This document shows, in pieces, positions 6,480 through 12,878 of a DNA stretch of 12,903 bases. This stretch comes from Minisyncoccota bacterium (GTDB lineage Bacteria; Patescibacteriota; Minisyncoccia; Phycocordibacterales; UBA9973), in the NCBI GenBank assembly GCA_030157745.1, contig JAOAUE010000024.1, positions 1,285-14,187 of the forward strand. Direction: 5' to 3'. The position numbers and the translations under genes were made by a program. The first letter of the stretch is position 1. The number at the start of each line of letters is the position of its first letter. The notes beneath the pieces were generated by a model, which saw only the letters and a program-made list of their open reading frames with translations, ran no database searches and was not told where the DNA came from.

Positions 6480-7700
6480 ATTTTAGATATAAAAGCCCTA
6501 AAAATTGCTATAGAACAGCTTGAAAATGAGCGCCGAATAGGCCGAGATAAACTTATCGACGCTATAGAACAGTCCCTAGCTGCCGCTTACAAAAAAGAGT
6601 ACGGCAAAAAGGGACAAGTTGTCCGTGCCCACATCGACCTAGATGCTGGTTCTGTTTCCTTTGACCAAGTCAAAACTGTGGTAGATGACACTATGGTTTA
6701 CTTTGAAGATGAGGCTGATGAGAGACCAGAGACAGACGAAAGAGAAAGCTACAACGAAGAAAAGCATATTCTTCTCGATGATGCCAAGATGATGAAAAGT
6801 GGCGCTCAGATAGGAGATGAGATAATTTTTAACCTAGAACCAAAAGAAGACTTTGGACGTATCGCCGCTCAAACTGCCAAGCAAGTTATTATTCAGCGGA
6901 TCAGAGAAGCAGAACGTGGCTCTATCATGGAAGAATTTGGTGGCAAAGAAGGCGATATCGTTTCAGGGCATATTCAAAAAGTAGATAAGGGTACTGTATT
7001 TATCGATTTTAACAGAGCAACAGGGATCATCCCCCCAGCTGAGCAAATACCAGGAGAGCGTTATGCTCGTGGTGCTCGTGTACGTGGATACCTATACCAT
7101 GTTGAAGAATCTCCTCGTGGTATCAACCTTCGTATTTCTCGCACTCATCCAAAATTTATGGAGAAACTCTTCGCTCAAGAGTCTCCTGAGATAGCAACAG
7201 GTGTTGTCGAGATCAAGTCTATCGCTCGAGAACCAGGGGCAAGAAGCAAAATGGCTGTTTACACTGCAGATCCAAACATTGACCCAGTAGGATCATGTGT
7301 TGGTCAGCGCGGAGTTCGAGTTTCAACTGTCATGAATGAGCTTGGAGGAGAAAAGATAGACATCATAGAGTGGTCAGAGGATCCGAGCGAATTTGTTCGC
7401 AAGGCTCTATCTCCAGCAAAAGTTTTGGATGTGGTGTTGGACGAAACAGAACACAAAGCTCTCATAGAGGTTACCCCCGACCAATTGTCTTTGGCTATCG
7501 GAAAAGGTGGACAAAATGTTCGTCTCGCTGCCAAACTAACTGGTTGGAAAATAGATATAAAAGGTGCAGAAGTTCCAGAAACTGAAGGAGCAGATAACTC
7601 TGAAGGAGAGGATTTCAAGCCTTTGACAGAACTAGCTTCTGAAGAAGTAGTGCAAGAGGTCGCAATAGAAGAAACAGCAACTGAGACTGAAAATTCTTAA
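6480..7700 (+). CDS. nusA: Transcription termination/antitermination factor NusA, probable ATT start
   Basis: NusA binds RNA polymerase and nascent RNA and controls pausing, termination and antitermination. From 6480 the product is 406 aa: the N-terminal polymerase-binding domain (LDIKALKIAIEQLENER..., AAAYKKEYGKKGQ) about 1-150, an S1 domain about 157-220, KH1 about 240-300 (GSCVGQRG near 271) and KH2 about 305-365 (GKGGQN 341-346), then an acidic tail rich in Glu and Thr. The first ATG/GTG/TTG in frame is GTG 6678, which would remove 66 conserved residues. Upstream, the frame is open only back to a TAA at 6441 and holds no standard start. ATT at 6480 sits exactly where family members have Met before (L/F)DIK, so I call it the start; ATA at 6474 is the alternative. 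There is no Shine-Dalgarno. ppa follows after 35 bases with no terminator, so co-transcription is likely. Confidence 0.88.
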   Translation: MLDIKALKIAIEQLENERRIGRDKLIDAIEQSLAAAYKKEYGKKGQVVRAHIDLDAGSVSFDQVKTVVDDTMVYFEDEADERPETDERESYNEEKHILLDDAKMMKSGAQIGDEIIFNLEPKEDFGRIAAQTAKQVIIQRIREAERGSIMEEFGGKEGDIVSGHIQKVDKGTVFIDFNRATGIIPPAEQIPGERYARGARVRGYLYHVEESPRGINLRISRTHPKFMEKLFAQESPEIATGVVEIKSIAREPGARSKMAVYTADPNIDPVGSCVGQRGVRVSTVMNELGGEKIDIIEWSEDPSEFVRKALSPAKVLDVVLDETEHKALIEVTPDQLSLAIGKGGQNVRLAAKLTGWKIDIKGAEVPETEGADNSEGEDFKPLTELASEEVVQEVAIEETATETENS

Positions 7701-7735
7701 TAACTTTATAAGATCTTAATTTTCAAATAACCATT

Positions 7736-8290
7736 ATGAGTATGAATCTTTGGCACGATATACCTTTGGGAGAAAATCCAACAGAAGCATTTAACTGTAT
7801 TGTTGAAATCTCAAAAGGCTCACACAACAAATACGAAATCGACAAGAAAACTGGAGTGATCGCACTAGATAGAGCCAACTATAACGCAGCACCGTATCCT
7901 TTTGATTATGCTTTTGCCCCACAAACTCTTTGGGAAGATGGCGACGCACTTGATGTTGTCTTGCTGACTACTTACCCTATAAACATTGGTGTAATGGTAG
8001 AGGTTCGACCGATAGCCATCATGAACATGATAGATAGTGGCGAAAGTGATGCAAAGATTATCGCAGTTCCAACAAGTGACAAGCGATTTGACCACATTCA
8101 CGACCTCAAAGACCTAAACAAGCACTCACTCAAAGAATTCACTCACTTTTTTGAAACTTACAAAAATCTAAAAAGTGATGACGGTCACATCGAACACCCT
8201 GTAGTTATCAACGGTATCGAAGGTAAAGACAAAGCCATCGAAGCTATTAAAAAATCTATTGAGCTTTATAAGCAAAAGTTTCAAAAGTAA
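7736..8290 (+). CDS. ppa: Family I inorganic pyrophosphatase
   Basis: Soluble cytoplasmic enzyme that hydrolyses pyrophosphate to phosphate, pulling nucleic acid and protein synthesis forward. The 184 residues match the E. coli-type family end to end: MNLWHDIP start, KYEIDKKTG (32-40), R46, YPFDYAF (54-60), the metal-binding signature EDGDALD with D68, D70 and D73, then D100, D105 and K107, and HFFETYKNL near the C-terminus. The signature has Ala at 71 where the family pattern has Pro or Glu, a mild oddity; all metal-binding Asp are kept. The start is either ATG 7736 or ATG 7742 (MNLWHD, the commoner family start). It lies 35 bases after nusA and ends at the hairpin 8301-8326. Confidence 0.95.
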   Translation: MSMNLWHDIPLGENPTEAFNCIVEISKGSHNKYEIDKKTGVIALDRANYNAAPYPFDYAFAPQTLWEDGDALDVVLLTTYPINIGVMVEVRPIAIMNMIDSGESDAKIIAVPTSDKRFDHIHDLKDLNKHSLKEFTHFFETYKNLKSDDGHIEHPVVINGIEGKDKAIEAIKKSIELYKQKFQK

Positions 8291-8300
8291 TACAAAAAGA

Positions 8301-8326
8301 AATGCCTCCATTACGGGAGGCGTTTT
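8301..8326. terminator. Convergent terminator between ppa and the small membrane gene
   Basis: Stem GCCTCC/GGAGGC (8304-8309 with 8316-8321) has a 6-base loop and extends by one wobble and one A-T pair. It is followed by TTTT (8323-8326) on the plus strand. On the minus strand it is followed by ATTTCTTTTT. It sits between two converging genes and probably serves both. Confidence 0.75.
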
Positions 8327-8327
8327 A

Positions 8328-8579
8328 CTAACGGTCAATTATTTCGATAGAGCTAGGATAAACTCTTTCTGCTAAAACAATTAGTAACAAAGCTACTAAT
8401 CCGCTAACATAAAGAGAGTTTACTAAAATATCTTTTTTATCATTGACTCTTATAATAGCAAAAAGCGCTGCTACTATAAAAGTAGTTAAAAAAATTATTA
8501 CGCATAATTTAACTAACTTTAAAAAGATTTTAGCAACAAAAAGCCTGGCCGAACCTGAGCATGGCGGATGGTTGTCCAT
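8328..8579 (-). CDS. Small two-helix membrane protein, unknown function
   Basis: I do not recognise this 83-aa product. It has a polar N-terminus containing a Pro-Pro-Cys, then two predicted transmembrane helices (about 22-43 and 51-70) joined by a short charged loop (RVNDKKD), and a short tail. It is likely real because a good minus-strand promoter (TTGACT, 16 bases, TATAGT at 8640-8613) points at it, a terminator hairpin directly follows its stop, and without it the 377 bases between ppa and 8668 would hold no gene. No Shine-Dalgarno precedes ATG 8579. The first 12 codons are much more GC-rich than the rest (8543-8571). It converges on ppa and diverges from the secreted coiled-coil gene. 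Confidence 0.55.
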   Translation of the reverse strand: MDNHPPCSGSARLFVAKIFLKLVKLCVIIFLTTFIVAALFAIIRVNDKKDILVNSLYVSGLVALLLIVLAERVYPSSIEIIDR

Positions 8580-8612
8580 ATCAAGAGTTTTAGGTTAAAG
8601 ATGTTTTTTATC

Positions 8613-8640
8613 ACTATACAGTAATACTTACCCTAGTCAA
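8613..8640 (-). promoter_or_regulatory. Promoter of the small membrane gene
   Basis: On the minus strand TTGACT (8640-8635) and TATAGT (8618-8613) each match the sigma-70 consensus at 5 of 6 positions, with a 16-base spacer. Transcription would start near 8606, giving a leader of about 27 bases. Its -35 overlaps the predicted -35 of the divergent promoter at 8634-8661. Confidence 0.65.
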
Positions 8641-8661
8641 TCGTCAAAAATTGTGTATAAT
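8634..8661 (+). promoter_or_regulatory. Promoter of the secreted coiled-coil gene, leaderless arrangement
   Basis: TAGTCA (8634-8639) and a perfect TATAAT (8656-8661) have a 16-base spacer. The start codon ATG 8668 begins 7 bases after the -10 element, exactly where transcription would start, so the mRNA would have essentially no 5' leader. Confidence 0.65.
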
Positions 8662-8667
8662 AAACGT

Positions 8668-9138
8668 ATGATAAAAAAGACTATTATTCTTAGTTTTATA
8701 GCTATTTTGGCTTTTGGCGCTCCGGCGTTTGCACAAAACACACAAACTTCCGCAAAAGAGCTGAAGGTTGAAACTCTGACCAAAAAGCAAAAGATAGAGG
8801 CGGACCTGCGCTCTACTTCAAATAAACTCAAGGTTGCAGTTAATAAAACACAAAAACTACTAGACCTTTTGAGTAAAAACGACAAAGACACTTCCCTAGC
8901 CCAAGAGTCTCTAGATTCTGCAAATACTCATTTAGAGGAAGCAAACGAAGCGATAGACCAATACGCGGGTATCTTGCCTGAAGTTAATCCAGCAGACAAA
9001 AAAACTAAGGAAGTAGTTCTAATAAAAGAGCCTCTCAAAAAAGCTCAAGAGTCCCTAAAGAGTGCAAAAGCTTCTCTTATTGAAAGCATCAAAATATTAA
9101 AAGAAGGTCTCGCTCCAAAAGATAATTCTGAAGAATAA
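8668..9138 (+). CDS. Secreted coiled-coil protein, unknown function
   Basis: Product of 156 aa that I cannot name. A signal peptide (MIKKTIILSF..., likely cut after Ala-Phe-Ala at residue 22) is followed by a Lys/Glu/Ser-rich, almost wholly helical chain with heptad-like Leu spacing. It forms two helical blocks (about 30-108 and 118-150) separated by a short Pro-containing stretch (GILPEVNPADKK), suggesting an exported helical bundle or coiled coil. It has no enzyme motif and no Cys. I chose ATG 8668 over GTG 8653 because it gives a normal signal peptide and because 8653 lies upstream of the TATAAT. The next gene starts one base after its stop codon (TAA 9136-9138, ATG 9140), so the two are surely co-transcribed and may act together at the cell surface. 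Confidence 0.8.
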   Translation: MIKKTIILSFIAILAFGAPAFAQNTQTSAKELKVETLTKKQKIEADLRSTSNKLKVAVNKTQKLLDLLSKNDKDTSLAQESLDSANTHLEEANEAIDQYAGILPEVNPADKKTKEVVLIKEPLKKAQESLKSAKASLIESIKILKEGLAPKDNSEE

Positions 9139-9139
9139 A

Positions 9140-9340
9140 ATGCAGGAGCAAGGCAAAAGTCCATGGGCGATTATAATCATACTCTTGGTTATAATCCTTT
9201 GTGGACTTTTTTGGCTTAGCCAAAAACCCGAAGAATTAACTCCAGTGACAGTAACACCACCTTCTTTTGTTGATAATGCACGATCACTAGAAGCCTCTGT
9301 CGAAGGCATCACTATCCCCGACTATTCCGAAGAAATCTAA
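9140..9340 (+). CDS. Small single-helix membrane protein, unknown function
   Basis: Product of 66 aa with a short N-terminus, one strong transmembrane helix (about 9-26, WAIIIILLVIILCGLFWL) and a roughly 40-residue Pro/Thr/Val-rich, acidic tail. With the Lys at position 6 held inside, the tail should face outward. It starts one base after the secreted coiled-coil gene ends; tight coupling of a secreted helical protein and an anchored one suggests a functional pair, but this is inference. GAAGAA about 7 bases before the ATG is the nearest thing to a Shine-Dalgarno in the window, though it also encodes the previous protein's C-terminus. No terminator follows before the tig promoter. Confidence 0.7.
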   Translation: MQEQGKSPWAIIIILLVIILCGLFWLSQKPEELTPVTVTPPSFVDNARSLEASVEGITIPDYSEEI

Positions 9341-9343
9341 CTT

Positions 9344-9372
9344 TTGGCATCAGAGGCCGAGTATGTTAGACT
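9344..9372 (+). promoter_or_regulatory. Possible tig promoter
   Basis: TTGGCA (9344-9349, 5 of 6 consensus) is followed after 17 bases by TAGACT (9367-9372, 4 of 6). Transcription would start around 9379-9380, two or three bases before ATG 9382, again an almost leaderless start. The -10 is weak, and readthrough from the upstream pair is also possible. Confidence 0.4.
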
Positions 9373-9381
9373 GCGCTAACT

Positions 9382-10422
9382 ATGATTAAAAATATCGACA
9401 ATTTAGAGATAAAAAACTTAGAAAACGGACAGATAGAGATCAAAGGTGAAATCTCTTGGGAAGCTTTTTCTAGCTTTGAAAAAAAGGCACTAGAGAGACT
9501 TTTGCCACATGTAGAAGTAGCGGGTTTTAGAAAAGGTAACGTTCCAGAAGCTATCGCCAAAAAAGAGCTTGGGGATGAGCTGATCCTCTCAGACATGGCA
9601 GAGCTTTCAATCCAAGAATTTTATCCTCAGATTTTGGAAGAGAAAAAGATTGATGCTATAGGCCGACCAAGTGTGACAATCACAAAGCTCGCTAGAGAAA
9701 ACGCTCTTGGATTTACTATCACTACAGAAGTTCTACCAGAGATAACTTTGCCGAACTACAAAAAGATAGCCAAGGATGCTCCAAAGGCATCTAGTGTTTC
9801 TGTCTCTGAAGAAGAGATTGATAAAGTAATAGAAGATCTAAGACAAATGAAAGCTTATGGCCATGTCCACCATCACGATGACCACGATCATGCTCACGAG
9901 GAGCCACTTCCTGAAGTAAACGATGAATTCGCCAAGAGTTTTGGTGCCTTTGAAAGTGTTGCTGATTTGCGAGCAAAAATCAAAGAAAACACCTTGAAAG
10001 AAAAAGAGCAAAATGAAAAAGACAAACGTCGTATCTCTATCATGGATAGTATCATCGCCGAGGCCAAGTTCATCGTTCCATCTCTAATTTTAAAATCTGA
10101 ACAAGAAAAAATCCTAGCTCAAATAGAAAGTGATGTCACTCGTAGTGGTATAGAGTTTGAAGAGTATTTGAAACACACAAACAAAACACGCGAAAGTATC
10201 GCAAAAGAGTTCGAATCTGAAGCAGAGCGCCGAGCAAGATTCCAAATGTGTATCAATGCTATCGCTAAAGACATGGACTTCAAAACTACAGATGAGGAAG
10301 TAAAAGCTGAAGCTGAAAAGCTAATGCAAATGTACCCTGGCGCCGACCTCGCCCGCACTACAGCTTATGCTGACATGCTTCTAACAAATGAAAAGATTCT
10401 TTCAACACTAGAGAATTTATAA
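9382..10422 (+). CDS. tig: Trigger factor without PPIase domain, His-rich insert
   Basis: Ribosome-associated chaperone that meets nascent chains at the exit tunnel. The N-terminal ribosome-binding domain (about 1-120) has the signature GFRKGNVP (48-55). The C-terminal chaperone domain runs from about 135 through PLPEVNDEFAKSFGAFESVADLR (175-197) to residue 346. Family members usually have about 430 residues, with an FKBP-type peptidyl-prolyl isomerase domain between the two. Here no such domain is seen. The chain passes from VLPEITLPNYKKIA and a helix (about 142-159) straight to a His/Asp-rich stretch HVHHHDDHDHAH (161-172; 7 His in 12 residues) and then to the segment that normally follows the PPIase domain. 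The reading frame is intact, so this is an architecture change and not decay. It precedes clpP as in many bacteria, but ends in its own strong terminator. Confidence 0.93.
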   Translation: MIKNIDNLEIKNLENGQIEIKGEISWEAFSSFEKKALERLLPHVEVAGFRKGNVPEAIAKKELGDELILSDMAELSIQEFYPQILEEKKIDAIGRPSVTITKLARENALGFTITTEVLPEITLPNYKKIAKDAPKASSVSVSEEEIDKVIEDLRQMKAYGHVHHHDDHDHAHEEPLPEVNDEFAKSFGAFESVADLRAKIKENTLKEKEQNEKDKRRISIMDSIIAEAKFIVPSLILKSEQEKILAQIESDVTRSGIEFEEYLKHTNKTRESIAKEFESEAERRARFQMCINAIAKDMDFKTTDEEVKAEAEKLMQMYPGADLARTTAYADMLLTNEKILSTLENL

Positions 10423-10426
10423 AAAG

Positions 10427-10471
10427 AAAAAGCCTTTCCAAATAAAATCTGGAAAGGCTTTTTAATTTTTT
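10427..10471 (+). terminator. Strong intrinsic terminator of tig
   Basis: A perfect 14-bp stem AAAAAGCCTTTCCA/TGGAAAGGCTTTTT (10427-10440 with 10450-10463) has a 9-base loop and is followed by TTTTTT at 10466-10471. It begins 5 bases after the tig stop. Its A-tract side means it could also work in reverse. Confidence 0.92.
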
Positions 10472-10477
10472 AGCTAT

Positions 10478-10497
10478 GATAGAAAATTAATTCTATC
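10478..10497. repeat. 7-bp inverted repeat downstream of tig
   Basis: GATAGAA and TTCTATC (10478-10484 with 10491-10497) are separated by AATTAA. It lies between the tig terminator and the clpP promoter, about 80 bp upstream of that promoter. It may be an operator or a chance match in AT-rich DNA. Confidence 0.3.
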
Positions 10498-10570
10498 TGC
10501 ATAAGTTGGTCATATGTATGCATGGCAAGTATTTTTCTTAACTATACCACTACTATATCTTTAGTCAAAC

Positions 10571-10604
10571 TATTTTTGCTTTTCGGGCAAAATACAGTTA
10601 TAGT
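10571..10604 (+). promoter_or_regulatory. Predicted clpP promoter with overlapping inverted repeat
   Basis: TTGCTT (10576-10581) and TATAGT (10599-10604) are separated by 17 bases. An inverted repeat, TATTTTTGC/GCAAAATA with one bulged T (10571-10579 with 10587-10594), covers the -35 and half the spacer, where a repressor would block polymerase. Transcription would start near 10611, leaving a leader of about 78 bases whose last 48 bases contain no G. The site does not resemble the CIRCE element. Confidence 0.5.
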
Positions 10605-10688
10605 AACAGTGTCTGAGACTCTGTTTTTGCTGAAATTCTGATTCCCTACTAACTACTTACTAACAACTACTAACTTTTTAAAAAACAT

Positions 10689-11279
10689 ATGTTAATCCCA
10701 ACCGTACTAGAAAAGACACCTCAAGGTGAGCGTGCTTATGATATTTATTCTCGATTACTCAAAGATCGTATTATTTTTTTAGGTGGGGCTGTAGATGAGC
10801 ACATCGCCAATCTTGTTGTTGCCCAACTATTATTCCTCGCTAATGAAGATCCAAAAAAAGACATTTACCTTTACATAAATTCTCCTGGAGGGAACATCAA
10901 AGATGGACTTGCTATTATTGATACTATGAATTTTATAAAGCCAAATGTATCAACTATATGTTTTGGTATGGCGGCTTCAATGGGGGCAATGATTTTATCT
11001 TGTGGGACCAAAGGAAAGCGTTTTGCTTTGCCAAATGCTGAAGTAATGATTCATCAACCATGGGGAGGAGCGGAAGGTCAGGCTACTGATATTGAGATTG
11101 GCGCTAAACAAATAATCAAACACCGAGAAATACTTTATAAAATGCTTTCAAAAAATACAGGTCAAACTGTTTCTAAAATTGAGAAAGATGCTGATCGAAA
11201 CTATTGGATGAGTTCCGAAGAAGCCAAAAAGTACGGTATCGTAGACGCCGTTATTACCAAAAACCCTGGGATAAACTAG
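10689..11279 (+). CDS. clpP: ATP-dependent Clp protease proteolytic subunit
   Basis: Serine peptidase that forms a double seven-membered ring and degrades proteins fed by a Clp ATPase. The 196 residues have the normal family length. The catalytic triad is S97 in GMAASMGA, H122 in MIHQP and D169 in DADRNYWM. YINSPGG (62-68) is the usual substrate-binding strand and loop, and the hydrophobic IFLGGAVDE (29-37) is typical. There is no long propeptide. ATG 10689 gives the common MLIPTV start; no Shine-Dalgarno is present, only an A/C/T leader. It follows tig as in many genomes, but no clpX lies beside it in this window: the next gene is rny, 108 bases downstream. Confidence 0.97.
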   Translation: MLIPTVLEKTPQGERAYDIYSRLLKDRIIFLGGAVDEHIANLVVAQLLFLANEDPKKDIYLYINSPGGNIKDGLAIIDTMNFIKPNVSTICFGMAASMGAMILSCGTKGKRFALPNAEVMIHQPWGGAEGQATDIEIGAKQIIKHREILYKMLSKNTGQTVSKIEKDADRNYWMSSEEAKKYGIVDAVITKNPGIN

Positions 11280-11298
11280 TAACGGACCTGTCCCGTTA
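11280..11298. other. Small hairpin after clpP
   Basis: TAACGG and CCGTTA (11280-11285 with 11293-11298) form a 6-bp stem with a 7-base loop directly after the clpP stop. No T-run follows on the plus strand, so it is not a convincing intrinsic terminator. It may stabilise the 3' end of the message. The rest of 11299-11387 is AT-rich and holds no gene; TTGCGG (11356-11361) and TCTAAT (11379-11384), 17 bases apart, could be an rny promoter but end too close to the ATG to be sure. Confidence 0.35.
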
Positions 11299-11387
11299 GA
11301 AATATATAAATGATATGAAACAAATTTCAAAAATTAAAAACTTAAACAAAATAAGTTGCGGTACATTCGCTACTTATTTCTAATGGG

Positions 11388-12875
11388 ATGAATCCTGTTT
11401 TATTGGCTGTAGGCATGCTTCTCGCTGGAGGCATTATTGGCTACAGTATTCGTGCTGTCATATTTATCCTTCGCAAAAACTCTCTAGAGCTCACTATCGG
11501 AGAGCGTTTGATGCATGCCAAAGAACAAGCCCAAAAGATATTGGATGAGGCTAGAGAAATAGAAAAACAAAAAGAACATGAGTTCAAAGGTACAGAGGAT
11601 CGACTTATCAAAAAAGAGTCGCTCTTGGACCAAAGGCAACTAGAACTAGATAAAAAATCAAAAAATCTAGAAGATAAAGAATCAAAAGTAGAGACTCTAA
11701 AATCTGAAGCCAAGAGTTTGCTAAAAGAGAGGCTCTCTCTACTTGAAACTATCTCTGGATTTTCTCTAGAAGATGCTCGAGACGCTCTTATCATAGAAGC
11801 TCAAAGAAAGTATGACGAAGACCTCTCTGTACGGAGCAATAAACTCGAAAACCAAATGCATGAAACACTTGAAAACCGTGCCAAAGAAATCTTGATGACT
11901 GCTATCCAGAGGCTCTCTGTCCCTACCACCAACGCCCTGACAACAAGTAGTGTAGCGATACCAAACGAAGAAACCAAAGGCAAGGTCATAGGAAAAGAAG
12001 GTCGCAATATCAGAGTTTTTGAAAAAGCCTCTGGAGTAGAACTCCTAATGGATGAGTCTCCAGGATTTATCGTTTTATCATGTTTTGATCCAGTCAGACG
12101 TGCTATCGCAACCCTCGCTCTTGAGAGTTTGGTAAAGGACGGTCGGATCCAACCGGCACGCATAGAAGAAGAGTTAGAAAATGCCAAAAACAGTATTCAT
12201 GAAGTTATCAAACAAAAAGGCTCTGATGCTGTTTATGAGTGTGGTATCTTCAACCTCGATCCTCGTGTAGTAGCTATACTTGGTAGGCTACACTACCGAA
12301 CTAGTTACGGACAAAATGTTCTGCAACACTCTATCGAAATGGCGCACGTTGCTGGCATGATTGCTACAGAGCTTGGCGCGGATGCTTATATCGCAAAAGC
12401 TGGCGCTCTTGTTCATGATATCGGCAAGGCACTAGATCATGAGTTTGAAGGTACTCATGTAGAAATAGGTATAAAAATGCTACGACGCTTTGGTACTGAT
12501 GAGCGCATTATCTCTGCCATGAAAAGTCATCACGATGATTATCCACACGAATCTCTCGAAGCTATCATAGTACAAACAGCTGATATGATAAGTGGATCTC
12601 GCCCTGGAGCAAGGAGGGATACTGCTGAGATGTACCTCAAACGACTAAATGAACTCGAGTCTTTAGCAAACAGTTTTGAAGGAGTAGAAAAAGCATTTGT
12701 GTTACAAGCTGGAAGAGAGGTGCGCATATTTGTCACCCCAGAAGCTATCTCTGATCTAGAATCCAAAAACTTAGCGCGTGACATTGCACTCACTATCGAA
12801 CGCGACTTGCGTTACCCCGGCCAAATCCGCGTAACAGTTATACGAGAAACGAGAGTGATAGACTATGCTAGATAA
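11388..12875 (+). CDS. rny: Ribonuclease Y
   Basis: Membrane-anchored endoribonuclease that starts mRNA decay. The 495 residues show the full family order: an N-terminal transmembrane helix (about 4-27), a long charged coiled coil (about 35-165), a KH RNA-binding domain with GKVIGKEGRNIR (198-209), and an HD hydrolase domain with H314 (NVLQHSIEMAH), H343-D344 (HDIGKALD), H381-H382 and D399 (QTADMISGSRPGARR). The C-terminus GQIRVTVIRETRVIDYAR is the standard ending. Family members are usually slightly longer, mostly in the coiled coil. ATG 11388 is the only sensible start: the ATG at 11383 runs straight into TGA. GGG touching the ATG is too close to be a Shine-Dalgarno. It is followed by its own terminator. 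Confidence 0.97.
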   Translation: MNPVLLAVGMLLAGGIIGYSIRAVIFILRKNSLELTIGERLMHAKEQAQKILDEAREIEKQKEHEFKGTEDRLIKKESLLDQRQLELDKKSKNLEDKESKVETLKSEAKSLLKERLSLLETISGFSLEDARDALIIEAQRKYDEDLSVRSNKLENQMHETLENRAKEILMTAIQRLSVPTTNALTTSSVAIPNEETKGKVIGKEGRNIRVFEKASGVELLMDESPGFIVLSCFDPVRRAIATLALESLVKDGRIQPARIEEELENAKNSIHEVIKQKGSDAVYECGIFNLDPRVVAILGRLHYRTSYGQNVLQHSIEMAHVAGMIATELGADAYIAKAGALVHDIGKALDHEFEGTHVEIGIKMLRRFGTDERIISAMKSHHDDYPHESLEAIIVQTADMISGSRPGARRDTAEMYLKRLNELESLANSFEGVEKAFVLQAGREVRIFVTPEAISDLESKNLARDIALTIERDLRYPGQIRVTVIRETRVIDYAR

Positions 12876-12878
12876 ACA

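Noticed and set aside
8653..8667. GTG 8653 as start of the secreted coiled-coil protein
   Set aside because: It lies before the TATAAT element and adds MYNKR ahead of a normal signal peptide; ATG 8668 fits promoter and peptide better.
10606..10628. True terminator in the clpP leader
   Set aside because: The stem has a mismatch and only 7 pairs with a 3-base loop; kept only as part of a low-confidence observation.
11801..12187. Long antisense ORFs inside rny, nusA, tig and the Ig genes
   Set aside because: They lie opposite strongly identified genes, lack family motifs and are expected shadows.
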